Positions 1-10,250 of a DNA stretch of 64,000 nucleotides are shown here, one piece after another. Within the stretch, counting starts at the first letter, position 1. The number at the start of each line of letters is the position of its first letter. The notes beneath the pieces were generated by a model, which saw only the letters and a list, made by a program, of their open reading frames with translations, did no database searches and was not told the origin of the DNA. Origin of the DNA: Paraspadella gotoi (lineage: Eukaryota; Chaetognatha); assembly GCA_051294375.1 (NCBI GenBank), contig CM119267.1, positions 7,075,205 to 7,139,204 of the forward strand. Reading direction: 5' to 3'. A program made the translations under genes and the position numbers.

Positions 1-125
1 TAACGGCTTATTAACGGTAAAATGATAATTTTAACTTAACCGTTAATTATATTTCATTTAAACGGTTAAATTCGGTTAATTTTCAAAATAACCGTTAACA
101 GTTAACGGTTATCGGAACACTAATC
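1..125. repeat. Cluster of TAACGGTTA-type motifs
   Basis: AACGGTTA or its complement recurs about eight times in 120 bases, for example near 1, 10, 37, 60, 89 and 102, often as head-to-head pairs such as aaccgttaacagttaacgg. The core resembles the YAACNG site known for MYB proteins. It could equally be the edge of a short-period satellite cut by the window start. Confidence 0.4.
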
Positions 126-619
126 GTTACCTCGTTCGCGAGGTTTTTTTTCTTCCTCTTCTCCTTTAATTAAAGACTCGCCAGGCCGGTTTTCCTTTTC
201 TTTTCCCTTTCACTGCCACTTTCCTTTTTCCTTCTCTCTCTCTCTTTTCCTCTCTCTCACTCCTCGTCTTCGGTCCAGGTGAGTCCGACTTAATTCCCGC
301 CATTCGTCGCCGTTAGGAGGCGCGGGGGGATTCGACGGTCGCCATGGAAACGGAAGTGGACGCGAGAAAGGAATGACCCGGATGAACGAGGAGTCGCCGC
401 GGAATGCGGTAGACAGTAAATATTGGACACCTGACAGTGGACACGGAGCAGGAACGGGCTGTAGGGACTGCAACGTCTCGAGGACAATGTAGCCAAAATA
501 GCTTTATTTTTCCACAACGCCAAATTTCTTCTAAAATTTAAAACTAAATTCATTTTAAGGTTTAAAGAACATATTTAAGAACATATTTATGGTTTAAAGA
601 ACATATTTAAGAACATATT
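126..619. other. No gene recognised
   Basis: Holds a pyrimidine-rich stretch at about 145-270 and a GC-richer stretch at 280-480. Both strands have short open frames but no recognisable protein. From 540 the sequence becomes AT-rich, with a short repeated phrase (aagaacatattt, three times at 565-620). Confidence 0.4.
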
Positions 620-765
620 CATGGTTACAATTAGGGATTAGGGTTCAAATTTAAGGTTAAAAATTAGGTAATATAAATTTGATAATAAATTAAAGTTAAA
701 TATAAGAATTGAAATAGAGTTAAGGTTTTAATGAATATAAATGGAGCGTTTTTGGAAAAGAGAGC
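620..765 (+). repeat. Telomere-like dispersed repeat, copy 1
   Basis: A degenerate run of ttaggg/ttaaggt words (ggttacaattagggattagg onwards) ends in a module close to aaatggagcgtttttggaaa at 739-760. The same two-part arrangement recurs at 21771-21925, 34170-34275, 36150-36480 (minus) and 39845-39995 (minus). The words are too degenerate to be a true telomere. Confidence 0.5.
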
Positions 766-1094
766 CGCAGGGGCAATAAAAGTGAAAATAGTTGAAAAGG
801 GAAAAGTTATCTCAGAGGAGGACGAGTCAAGACATCGACGAGACGGAAGAAACGGCGGTTGTTGTCATTGTTGACATAGTTGCTGTTGTTGTTGTTGCCC
901 AGATGAACGGAATCGTCGAGCGGATGAGCAATTGAGCATCGATAAGTTGTTAAGAATCTCATCTCTATAGGAAACGAAAGTCGTGAGAAGCATCCAAAAT
1001 ATTTCTCCTTTGAAAACGGAATCGGGAAAAGGTACATTCTTTTTCACTTTTTTTTTTTTTTTGTAATCGTCAAAGGGGCAATCGGCGAACGTTA

Positions 1095-1244
1095 CTGACA
1101 CGAGCTGGGATCGAACCCGCGACCCTCGGCTTTAACTTTCCTTTGACTTTTTTTTGGGGGGGAGGAGGAGGAGGAGGAGGAGGCTGTAGCCGGATACGAA
1201 GAAGTCGCCACTACCACGAACAACCGTCGTCGTCGTCGTCGTCT

Positions 1245-1277
<33 letters not shown>

Positions 1278-1290
1278 GAATTCCCGACGC
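1095..1290 (-). repeat. tRNA-like B-box module with GGA and CGT tracts
   Basis: Read on the minus strand, 1103-1125 gives gggttcgatcccagc, a good match to a tRNA T-arm/B box. No complete cloverleaf is visible. The module abuts a GGA tract (1158-1182) and a CGT tract (1227-1272). The same pairing of B box and CGT/CGA tract occurs at 29770-29895 and 63240-63440, so I read it as a SINE-like head next to a microsatellite. Confidence 0.4.
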
Positions 1291-1324
1291 AATCTTTGAG
1301 CTACGGATTCGTTTTATGACCGAA

Positions 1325-1515
1325 GAAGCGACACCTGCGGAAGAAAAGGAAGAGAGAGGAAGAAAAAGAGGAGAGGAGAGGAAAAGGAAGAGAGGGGAGG
1401 AAGAGGAGGAGAGGGGAGGAAAAGGAGGTGAGGGGAAGAAAAAGAGGAGAGGGGAAGAAAAGGTGAGGAGAGGGGAAGAAAAAGAGGAGAGGGGAAGATA
1501 GGAGAAAAGAAGGGG
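1325..1515. repeat. Purine-rich (GGAAGAGA) tract
   Basis: Nearly pure A+G on the plus strand, built of irregular gaggagaggggaagaaaaag units. The open frames here on either strand (Glu/Arg/Lys-rich or Ser/Phe/Leu-rich) are products of composition. Confidence 0.7.
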
Positions 1516-2159
1516 ATGGTAGAAGATGCATGAATAATTTAATATGGAATGGGATAATAAGAAATTGAAACCGATCGAGCGGCCAGTCAGATTCTTGCTT
1601 TGAACTCTTTTCGTTTCCTTCTTTTTTCTCTCTTTTCCAACCTCGTTAAGATATCCAAAAATGTATCCGTATAATATATGAATTAGGTTTTCACAGTTTG
1701 TTTGGTAGCCTACATGTTTTTTCTCCTTATATAATTTAATTTTTCGATCCAAGTTGACCGAATAAAATTAAGACCGATATCAAAACACGATCTGACGTAA
1801 CCACTTCTACATTATACGGGCGGTATCTCCAAGATTCCGCAAGCGGGTTAAATTGTAAAAATTGGAAATATTTCATTCTTACGTTAAATTCGCGAATGGA
1901 ACATAATTCATTAAGACTCGATCTTAGTATATTTTATTTCGTTTTTTAGTCAATCTTTCCAACTCTGATCATCCAAACCTTCAACTCGTTCTCGACCGAG
2001 GCATCGAATGCCCCGCTACAAAATTCCCCGGGGTCCAATTCTTTTCCAAAACCGCCGCGTTCCAACCCCACATCCCCGTTCGTTCTCTCCGCCAAAGGCA
2101 AAAACCTCCACCACCCCACCCCCACCCCCACCAAGTTTCACTACGGTATCTCTCTCTTT
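1516..2159. other. No gene recognised
   Basis: AT-rich unique-looking sequence with no conserved open frame. A C-rich stretch at 2020-2150 runs into the first assembly gap. Confidence 0.4.
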
Positions 2160-2348
2160 NNNNNNNNNNNNNNNNNNNNNNNNNNNNNNNNNNNNNNNNN
2201 NNNNNNNNNNNNNNNNNNNNNNNNNNNNNNNNNNNNNNNNNNNNNNNNNNNNNNNNNNNNNNNNNNNNNNNNNNNNNNNNNNNNNNNNNNNNNNNNNNNN
2301 NNNNNNNNNNNNNNNNNNNNNNNNNNNNNNNNNNNNNNNNNNNNNNNN
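2160..2348. other. Assembly gap
   Basis: Run of 189 N. It begins just after a CT-rich stretch, so collapse of a CT/GA microsatellite is a likely cause. Confidence 0.95.
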
Positions 2349-3084
2349 AAACCGGTAAGATTTGCATTCAATCTTGCTTCGTCAATTTGTTTTTCCACTC
2401 TGCGGAAGCTAATCCTTTCGACGAATTTCTCAATTTATCTTCCGAATCAACATTGAATCAACAAATAACGTCGACTCATTTGGGCTCCCGTTTTGGTCGA
2501 AGAAAAAACGATGAGACCTCATATACTGCAACGTTGATGCTAAATTGAAAACACGAACCTGTTTTTCATTTGACGGGTGTACGGTGAGGGAAGGGTTCCC
2601 TGGCGCCGCGTCACCAATCGCCGGCTCACGGCGCATTGAAAGCCTAATCTTCTTTTCATTTTTTTTTACCTCCGCGTTCGAAGCCGAAAGTGTTTTTTTT
2701 TTTGTTGGTATTATTGGCACGATGTTTCTGATTTTTTTTGACAAAGGTTTATTAGGAAGCGTTTCAGGGCCCGGTGTATCAGGATTAGGTCGGCGAGAAA
2801 GAAGTTAAAATATATCTCGCTTTGCCAATCGGGGACGTGAGATAAGGATTCGCTCATTTACCATTTTCGAAAAAAGTTTATTACCATTCACCTATTAACA
2901 TTAGACTTGTATTAATTTGATTTTAAGTGTAAAAGTCCTTGACAACATGTAATAAATAATTTCGGATGTAACACAAAGAATTCCTCTCTCTATGACTTCC
3001 AATCGACATCAAGTTTTTCATTGCTAAAATTTACAATTTACAATTTACATCTAATTTCATTTGCCATTTTTTTCTCGACCACCA

Positions 3085-3088
<4 letters not shown>
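2349..3088. other. No gene recognised
   Basis: Mixed-composition sequence with short open frames on both strands (2430-2744 minus, 2545-2808 plus) that match nothing I recognise. The stretch 2850-3060 is AT-rich. Confidence 0.35.
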
Positions 3089-3172
<84 letters not shown>

Positions 3173-3520
3173 CCTCGGGCGGAAAAATTAAAAGGCAAAT
3201 ATTTTCGAATGCATTTGTTTAATTGAGTTTTCATAAGTGAAGTCGAAGACGACAACAACTAAAATTTTGATGGAAGAAACGGGTTTGCAAAAAGCGAGAG
3301 AAAGAGAGAGAAGAGAGGGAGAAGAGAGAGAGAGAGAGAGAGGCAGAGAGAGAGAGAGAGAGAGAGAGTTTGCAATGGGGAAAGACAAAACTAAGGAATT
3401 TAACGGGGATAAATTAGTGTCTTTATACAAAGAATGACTAAGAGAGAGGAAGAGAGCAGAGAGAGAGAGAGAGAGTAGAGAGAGAGAAGAGAGAGAGGAG
3501 AGAGAGAAGGAGGGTACCCA
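3089..3520. repeat. (GA)n tracts
   Basis: An uninterrupted 83-base (GA)n run at 3089-3171, then interrupted GA tracts at 3295-3370 and 3437-3515, separated by about 120 and 70 bases of ordinary sequence. Confidence 0.9.
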
Positions 3521-3834
3521 AGACGGTCCCAAACTGTTGACTATTTCCCCGACACTCGCTGCATTCCAATCGTCATAACCTCAATCAGTTTACACGTCAC
3601 GCCTTCGATCTGAATTCTGTTCTATGGACACCGAGGACGCGATTCGAATTACCGACACTCGATATCGCCATCCCCAGTGTAGGTTGGACCAACTATCACG
3701 ATCGATTCACTGGTCGTCGTTGTCGTAGTCAACGTCGCCGGCATCGTCGTTAGTCGTCGTCGTCACCCATAGGTCGACGTTCAGTTCCATCATTTGTTTG
3801 TTTTTTTTTTTTTTGTCTAATAATATCTTAAATT
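3521..3834. other. Unassigned, with degenerate CGT tract
   Basis: GC-moderate sequence. Bases 3710-3770 are rich in cgtcgt words, and a poly-T run lies at 3800-3814. The last four bases before the LTR (3831-3834) are AATT, one side of the target duplication of the retrotransposon. Confidence 0.45.
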
Positions 3835-4386
3835 TGTGGCGACACAATCACTGGATCCGGCGTAATTCGAAGATGCGGGATCGGCGGTCGAGGGTCGCCC
3901 AACATTTTCTTGAAGGCCGTACTTGATCGGTCGAGAGCGTTGAGCGGATGCTCTGCTTATTTAAGCTCGTTAAAAAACAGTCTTGAACAAAGTCTTATTT
4001 TGTTCGGACGTCTAAAAGGAGAACATCTTGTCTTACAATTAAACAATGACGGATGAGATAGAAAGCAAGAATTAGACAATTACGTAGATAAACGATAACA
4101 AATTCGGCAATGGCTGAAGTTTAAAGTACATGAGCAGAGAAGAAATAGTGAATGATTTTCACACAACAAGATAATACAAAGGCAGAATATTGCTGCGTGA
4201 ACTAGTAGAAGGTAGTTAACGTTGAATAAGGTTCTTTTGTTTGATGATTACTATTTTATTATATTGAGACGCAAGTTAAAATTACAAGAGTTCTTTGTTC
4301 ATGATTTAATATCAGGCCAAAGTGGCGCTTGTGGCTGATGCCGTTACACCATCGGTGACGAGGGTCCCGGGATCGCATCACGCACA
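3835..4386 (-). repeat. 3' LTR of the Ty3/gypsy element
   Basis: 552 bases beginning TGTG and ending CACA. It aligns along its whole length with 9501-10208, with shared blocks such as aatggctgaagtttaa, caagataatacaa and gttcatgatttaat. It is the 3' LTR because the element reads on the minus strand. Confidence 0.85.
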
Positions 4387-4397
4387 TTTCCCCCCCC
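4387..4397 (-). other. Polypurine tract
   Basis: On the minus strand this is GGGGGGGGAAA immediately before the TGTG start of the 3' LTR, the position and composition expected for the plus-strand primer of an LTR retrotransposon. Confidence 0.75.
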
Positions 4398-4739
4398 AGA
4401 CGTCAGGAGACGAGAGTCGAAGGAGACGAGGAAAGTAATGAAGAGTTGAAAAAAACGGTTGGGGCTTCAGTTTCTTCCTTTTGTTGTACAAGTAATGATT
4501 TGTTTGAGGAACTGAGCAGCCGTATCAGGGCGGTGTCCCGTCCCGCATCTTGGCGTCGCGTTGGGGCGGGGAGCGGGCATCTCCGGATTTCGCACGAGGC
4601 ATCTGAGATGCTGGAGCGATCGATGGAGGCGTTCTTCACCGTTTCCCAGACGTGCGCGTAAGTCGGAAATGACATAGCGGCGGGTCATATTTTATGGCGA
4701 CGCCATCGACAGCCATTTGGCGTCGTTCTCCTCGTTACT

Positions 4740-7700
4740 TGTGCAAACAATCGTTCCAATCGAGTTCTTGAGCGGGGTTTGAATTGATTGATGGCGGGAT
4801 TTGACCGGCGCGCGCGCGGAGCCCGGGTCTGACGACGTGGGGCGCTGGGGGTGGGCCGCGTGCTTCCTCTTCAGCCCATGGCGCCAGGCATCTTCCGGAG
4901 GCGCGGTCGCGACCCCACGTTCGCTGGTTGTAATAGCGCGCGATGGCATTGTCTGGAGCGGCCTCTCCCCTGGTAATCAACTTGGAATATCAGATTATCT
5001 GCGACTGACGACCTTGAAGGGATCTCCCTTCGTAGTGGGTGCCAGTGAGGGGTGGACTGACGCCGCCTTTCCTGATTAAAGACGTGGGATGTTGTGTCGC
5101 AAGGACGGTGCGGGGGAGGAAACCCGAGGTGTTCGGTGGTTGCTCAGTTGGGCACTCGAGTGTGGTGAAGTTGTTCAACCTCAAGACAGCAGTTCGTGCA
5201 CGCCGGCGGCGCTGCGCTGGCTTATCTTGCGTACGCGACGGGTCATGCGCTGGCGAGGAACGGCGGCCGGGAATCTGCCAGTACCATCACATAGACGAGC
5301 TGGGCTGGGGAGTGTCGCCCTATGATCTGGCTTGACCGTCGTGCGGATTGCTATAGCGCGCAGGAAGGGCGCCAAAACCAATTGTTGGGTCGCCAGATAC
5401 CCAGGGCAAATGCAGCGATTCTTTTAGACGACCGTGAAATCTCTCAACGAGACCGATTTGACTCGGATGATATGCAGTTGTCTGGTGGAGCTTACAGTTC
5501 CATGTTTGTGCCAATGCTTCCAGATGGTGGAGGAAAATTGTGTAGTCCGCGGTCTGTCGTCAGGGGTCGGACGGAATTCCAAAGGAATGCTACCCACAGC
5601 CATGAGTGAGGAGTCAGCAACGCGTTGCGGCAGTGACTGTCCTTCATTGGGGTTGCCATTGGCGACATCGAGATAAACGGTCTCACTGCGGTGAGGAAGA
5701 TCTAGAGAAGACCGTTGGAATGAGGCATCATGACTGATGTCCACGTGACGTGTTGGAAACGACGAGGAGCGGACTGTAAACTCTCGCAATCTCCGGGAAC
5801 TAGTGTGGCGTGAGACCTTTGCCCTTTGACAAGCAATGCAATCTCTAGCCAACGGCGTGACGCGTGCACGCATTGTGGGCCAAACAAATTTTCTCTGCGA
5901 TGGCCTTCTCCTTGTTAACGTAAGCTCGCCAACCCTGGGTGGCCAAGGTGCGTGAAATCGGCGTCAAAGATTTTGCGTACGCCAGGCCTTCCGGAACAAA
6001 TGTGGCGTGCAGGGCCGTTGGAAACGTCGACGAGGCTCATTTCCTGGTCAAACACCGAGCTTTTTCGGGAGCGAAAACGAAGGCCAGTGCGCGCATCTTC
6101 CATGAGTTGACGGAACTCCTCGGATCGAGGGGCTGTTGGCACGGGCGAGATCCTGGAGGTCGATGTTGAAGTGGGAGATTGCGGCGGCTACTCTGGTTAA
6201 GTCCTCGGTCTTGTTTGAGTCCAGCGGTTTGTTTATCGAGGCGACTACAGCTGGGAGTGGGGCATTAGGTCGAGATAATGCATCGGCCACAACATTGGCC
6301 TTGCCCTCAACGTGTCTGATGTCCGTTTGTAAATTCCGCTATCACGGACAACTGGAATGTGTGGCGTGCTGTCTGGGGTTCACTCTTTTTGTGAAGTGCA
6401 TGGATCAAACTCATATGATCCGTATAAAGGGTAAAGCTTCTCCCTTCCAGCCAATGGCGGAAATGGCGTACTGCTCGAAAGGCTCCATATAACTCGCGGT
6501 CAAATGGGGCCACTTCCTTTGACTATCGGACAGTTTGGCAGAGAAGAAGGCCAATGGTTCCCAACCCTTCTCGCGCGTTGCTCCAACACTGCACCAACTG
6601 CGTAATCCGACGCGTCTGTTGTGAGCGAAAGTTGGGCACCAGTTCGAGGGTGTCGAAGGAGTACAGCATTGGCCAGGGCCTCTTTGACGGCCTCAAACCC
6701 TTGTTGACAAGCGGTGACCAGTTGAGACGCTTGGGTTTACCTTGAAGGCTGTCGTACAGCGGTGTTGCATGGTGGCTACCCTGGGAATGAATCGCCGATA
6801 GTAATTGATCATTCCCAGGAAGCGCTGCAGCTCCTTGATTGTGGTTGGCGGGTAGTTTGGCGCAATGCTCGACCCTCTGGGGAGTGGTCGCACGCCGTCA
6901 GAGTCGACAAAAATATCCGAGGAACTCTAAGAGCTTTGACCCAGGATACATTTCTTCCGGTTTACTACCAGGCCATTGTCCTCGAGGGCACCGAAAACTG
7001 CTTCAAGGTCCTCGAGATGCTGTTCCTCGGTTTCGCTTGCCACGAGAATGTCGTCAAGGTAACGTAAACACGTGGCAACTCCCCCAGGATTTCGTCCATC
7101 AATCTCTGAAAATCCTGGCCGGCGTTTTTAAAGGCCGAAGGATGTGCGCAGGAAAACGTAGAGGCCGAAGGGTGGATGACAGCAGTTTTGGGCACATCCT
7201 CTTCGGCCACCGGGATCTGGTGATATCCTTTAAGCAAGTCTATCTTGGAGATATCTTCTTCCCGGCTAGCTGGGCATTGAAGTCGGCCAGCAGCTTTACG
7301 GGTATCGATCGGGGATTGTTTGAGCATTCAGACGCCGATAGTCCCCGCAGACGCGCCAGCCACCATCTGCCTTCGAGACACAGTGGAGTGGAGATGACCA
7401 GGGGCTCTTGGCGCGGACGGCCACTCCAAGGGCAACCATGCGTCGAGCTCCGCTTTGGCGATGGCCAATTTCTCGGGGGAAAGGCGGCGTGCTCGGGCTT
7501 GGCAAGGTCTTCCTTGGGTAGGGATGAAATGCTTCACTCCATGTTTTGGTTCCTTGATTTCAAAAGTGGGCGTGGAGAGTGCGGGGAAACGATCAAGGAG
7601 TTTGTAGTATTGGTTTTCAGATTGACCAGCAAAGTTGACGTGAGATGGAGGTTCCCAAAGCGATTTGGCACACGCAATTGTGGAATAGTCCTTTAAGTCT

Positions 7701-7990
7701 AATTAAAATTCCATCGCGGTGGTTTGGCGCCAAAAAATACTCAGCTAAAAAATCGGCGCCCAGTATATTCTGAGTGACGTCAGCCACCAAGATGTCAAAA
7801 AGGAAAAACGCGTGGTCCTAATGTGATTCGCTTATGCACTGTTCATAGCAAGCAATTGCGCTGCATTGGCCGCCTGTAGTTGGGGGCCGCTTGGACCTGC
7901 TTCACGCTGGGCCGGCGTTTGGAGGAGTGAGAGACAAAAGGCGCCGCCATCCACAAGCCAAGGGCGACCATCGCTCGCGTCTACAACGTG
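4740..7990 (-). pseudogene. pol remnant: protease, reverse transcriptase, RNase H, integrase
   Basis: Fragments in all three minus-strand frames follow the Ty3/gypsy order. Protease-like: LVDGGA near 7950, where families normally have D-T/S-G-A, so the catalytic triplet is altered. RT: the IPT-GRP start at about 7530 through [16 protein letters not shown] to [14 protein letters not shown], then LLKGYHQIPV, with the catalytic YLDD intact at 7050-7061. The fingers/thumb phrase LQRFLGMINYYRRFIP is near 6810. RNase H: FDRELYGAFRAVRHFRHWLEG and YTDH near 6400-6500, then VADALSRPN near 6275. Integrase: zinc-binding HxxHPG and CxxC phrases at 5820-5960, and TTAYHPSQIGLVERFHG near 5460. A C-terminal stretch resembling the end of CsRn1-type integrases lies at 4760-5100. 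At least six frame changes make it non-functional. No env-like frame is seen. Confidence 0.85.
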
Positions 7991-7999
7991 CAGGAGGTA

Positions 8000-9480
8000 G
8001 GATCGGTTTGGCGAACTTTCCGCTCGGCGTGGAACGCGCGTTCACCCCGTCGCCGTCGCCGTGGCGTTCCCGCCGCATGGTCTGGCTTGGCCGCGTTTTT
8101 CGCGCGGCGCGGGAACAGCCTCTCTCGCATCGGTAGGCCGGCGTCGCCGTTTTCTGATGGAATCTTTGCAGACCGGCGCCTTGCAACCCGGAAGATGGTT
8201 GGCCGCTCGGAGCAGGGCGGCGCGGCATTGTGGCGTCAAAATTGGTTTTTGAGCGGCGAGAATTGAAGGTGGGCCGGTTTTCTTCGCGTCCGTTTATGGC
8301 GTTGACAGTTCCACTAATTCAGGCATCAACTGTCGTCGTCGCTATCTGTATCCAACTCTCACGGCGTTGAACCAGCGATGGCGTTGGAGCGTGGAGGGTT
8401 TTTTCCATCGATGTCGAAATGCGGTCGCCCAGCTCGGCAAACTGGGAGAGGAAGTGGAGGCTTCCGCTTCTTGGTCGACAAGGTGGCGCGGACTGGGGGA
8501 GACCGGGCATCACTAATTCTTTCTTATGTCATCGATCGGAACTGTCATGGAACGGTCGACCAATACTGGCCAGATGTTCGGGAAGGCTCTCATGCCATCG
8601 CGTCGACGCGGCCATCGAGGAGGGTCGCTGCTTGGCGACGGCGCTGCCATAAGCCGTACTCAGCGCGGAGGTAAGTGAGGAAGGCTGGTCCACGTGTCGT
8701 CCGTCGCTTTCTCCATATAGATTAGGCGTTTAATTTTTGGATCTGACGTCGACTGCAATTATTTGATTCAATTGAATGCAAATTTGTCCTTTGCCGTTGT
8801 GTACCTTTGCGCGGATGTAGGGGATTCAACACGTAGAATCCAGATTCTATGTTTCCTTGTCGAAAGGTGGGAGCTCACTTTTTTGGACGGTCGCTTGCGC
8901 GAGAGCGCCTCCTGGGGCCTTGGTGTGCCGCCATCGCGGGCGTCGAGGGCCGGCGCGGAGGGCGTCGACTTAACCTTGGGGTCGGAGGGGCCTCAGCTTT
9001 GTCGTTCCCGGCGTTCCTCTCGAAGCTCGGTCACGCAAGGGAGGAAAAGGAAACAGAAGAGGGACTGTAGACGTGGAAGGTCCTTGGCGCGTGGAGACGA
9101 TTTGGACGGGAGCGCAGAGGCGAGGTCGCTTCAACCTCTTCACACTGGCGTGAGAGACTGCGGAAGGGGAGACAGGAACGCCGGACACGAAAAGAGGGCT
9201 TGTGCGGAGGGTTCAATTGAGGTAGCTTCTGCCGATTTCTGACATGCGAGTTCAGGCATGGAAAACTTTTGTGGGCGGTGAGGCAGGAGCTGTTAGGGGG
9301 AATTCAGTTAAGGTATGGGCTCCGTCGAGACCGCCCGGCGGAAAAACTTCTAAAGAGATATATGTAATTCATGTGAAGAGGTCCCAAATGTGAAAGTGCG
9401 CGAAGTACGAAATTCACAGAAATCCCTAAAGATGAGAGGGGAAAAGCGAGAGAAGAAGAAAGAGATGAGAGGACGGGATC
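8000..9480 (-). pseudogene. Probable gag region of the Ty3/gypsy element
   Basis: This stretch lies between the 5' LTR/primer site and the protease remnant, where gag belongs. It is GC-rich like pol. One phrase near 8410 (FAELGDRISTSMEK) resembles the E-LGDR-PS motif I recall from CsRn1 gag proteins. I could not trace a continuous frame or a clear zinc knuckle, so the identification rests mainly on position. Confidence 0.5.
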
Positions 9481-9483
9481 AGA

Positions 9484-9500
9484 GGGAAGGTCACACCCAA
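9484..9500 (-). other. Candidate primer-binding site
   Basis: Directly inside the 5' LTR the minus strand reads TTGGGTGTGACCTTCCC. The TGG one base in is what pairs with the CCA end of a tRNA, but I cannot say which tRNA, and decay may have altered it. Confidence 0.4.
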
Positions 9501-10208
9501 TGTGAGCGAGCCAAACCTGGAAGTCCGGAGCACGTATTCGAGAGATAGCGAGCCGAGATCGGACGTTCAGGGATAGGAAGGGCTCAGCTCTATACTTCTC
9601 TCTTGAAGGACGCGTGGCTTGAGGTGTTCGGAAGAAAAAAGGAAATAGTGAGACAAACCAAAGAAGAGGAAGAGAGAGAGAGTGAGAGCTTGAGGAGAAT
9701 GCTTCTGTTAAGAGCCTTCGTAAAAAAACCAGTCACCTTGACAAAGTCTTATGTTATGTTTGGCTTTAAAAGAGAACCTTACGAGGATTAACATAATGGT
9801 AAAAAGCAAGAGATTACAATAAGTAATAACGATAAAAATTGGGGTTGAATGGCTGAAGTTTAAGGAAGTAAGAGCAGAGGAAGAAAGAATAAAGTGAATG
9901 AGTTTCACCACAACACAAGATAATACAAGCAGAGTAAATTGCTGAACTTAAGAACATAGTAGAGGTAGTTTAAACCGTTGATAAGAAGTTCTTTTGATTT
10001 GAGTATATATAGGATTTGTTAAATATAGGAGACGAGGTTAATTATAATCACAGAAGTTCTAGAATTTGTTCATGACTTGTAATCATCAGCCTAATTGGCT
10101 ACCCGAAAAGTCGCGCGCTTGTGGCTCGCCTCGATGCCATGCGGTTACCCTCTCATAACCCGGTCGACGAAGATCCGTCGGTCACTGAAGATCAGCCCAT
10201 CTCCCACA
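9501..10208 (-). repeat. 5' LTR of the Ty3/gypsy element
   Basis: 708 bases beginning TGTG and ending CACA. It is longer than its partner, partly through a purine-rich stretch (about 9640-9700) missing from the left copy. The minus strand carries a TATA-like stretch near 10005-10012. It is followed by AATT, completing the target duplication. Confidence 0.85.
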
Positions 10209-10210
10209 AA

Positions 10211-10250
10211 TTTATGTTTAATTCTCTACACGTTGTAATAATAAGTTTTT
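10211..10250 (+). repeat. Left half of a 55-base direct repeat split by a HINE
   Basis: This 40-base segment (tttatgtttaattctctaca onward) recurs almost identically at 14250-14290, where it runs straight on into ttcattatattttca. The continuation of the left copy is found after the HINE at 14240. So the HINE sits inside one unit of a two-unit tandem repeat. Confidence 0.6.

Larger units (their letters stand above)
3835..10208 (-). mobile_element. Complete, decayed Ty3/gypsy LTR retrotransposon (CsRn1-like)
   Basis: Two related direct repeats (3835-4386 and 9501-10208), both beginning TGTG and ending CACA, enclose a minus-strand gag-protease-RT-RNaseH-integrase order. Flanking bases 3831-3834 and 10209-10212 are both AATT, a 4-base target-site duplication. 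A G-rich polypurine tract and a candidate primer site sit at the expected inner LTR edges. Reverse transcriptase phrases such as [27 protein letters not shown] and YLDD resemble the CsRn1 clade as I remember it. Coding frames are broken many times, and the LTRs differ by many small indels and by 156 bases in length, so the copy is old and inactive. It lies 42 bases from a HINE element. Confidence 0.88.

Noticed and set aside
4400-4740. env-like gene at the 3' end of the Ty3/gypsy element
   Set aside because: Only about 340 bases separate the integrase tail from the polypurine tract, and no membrane-protein frame is visible.
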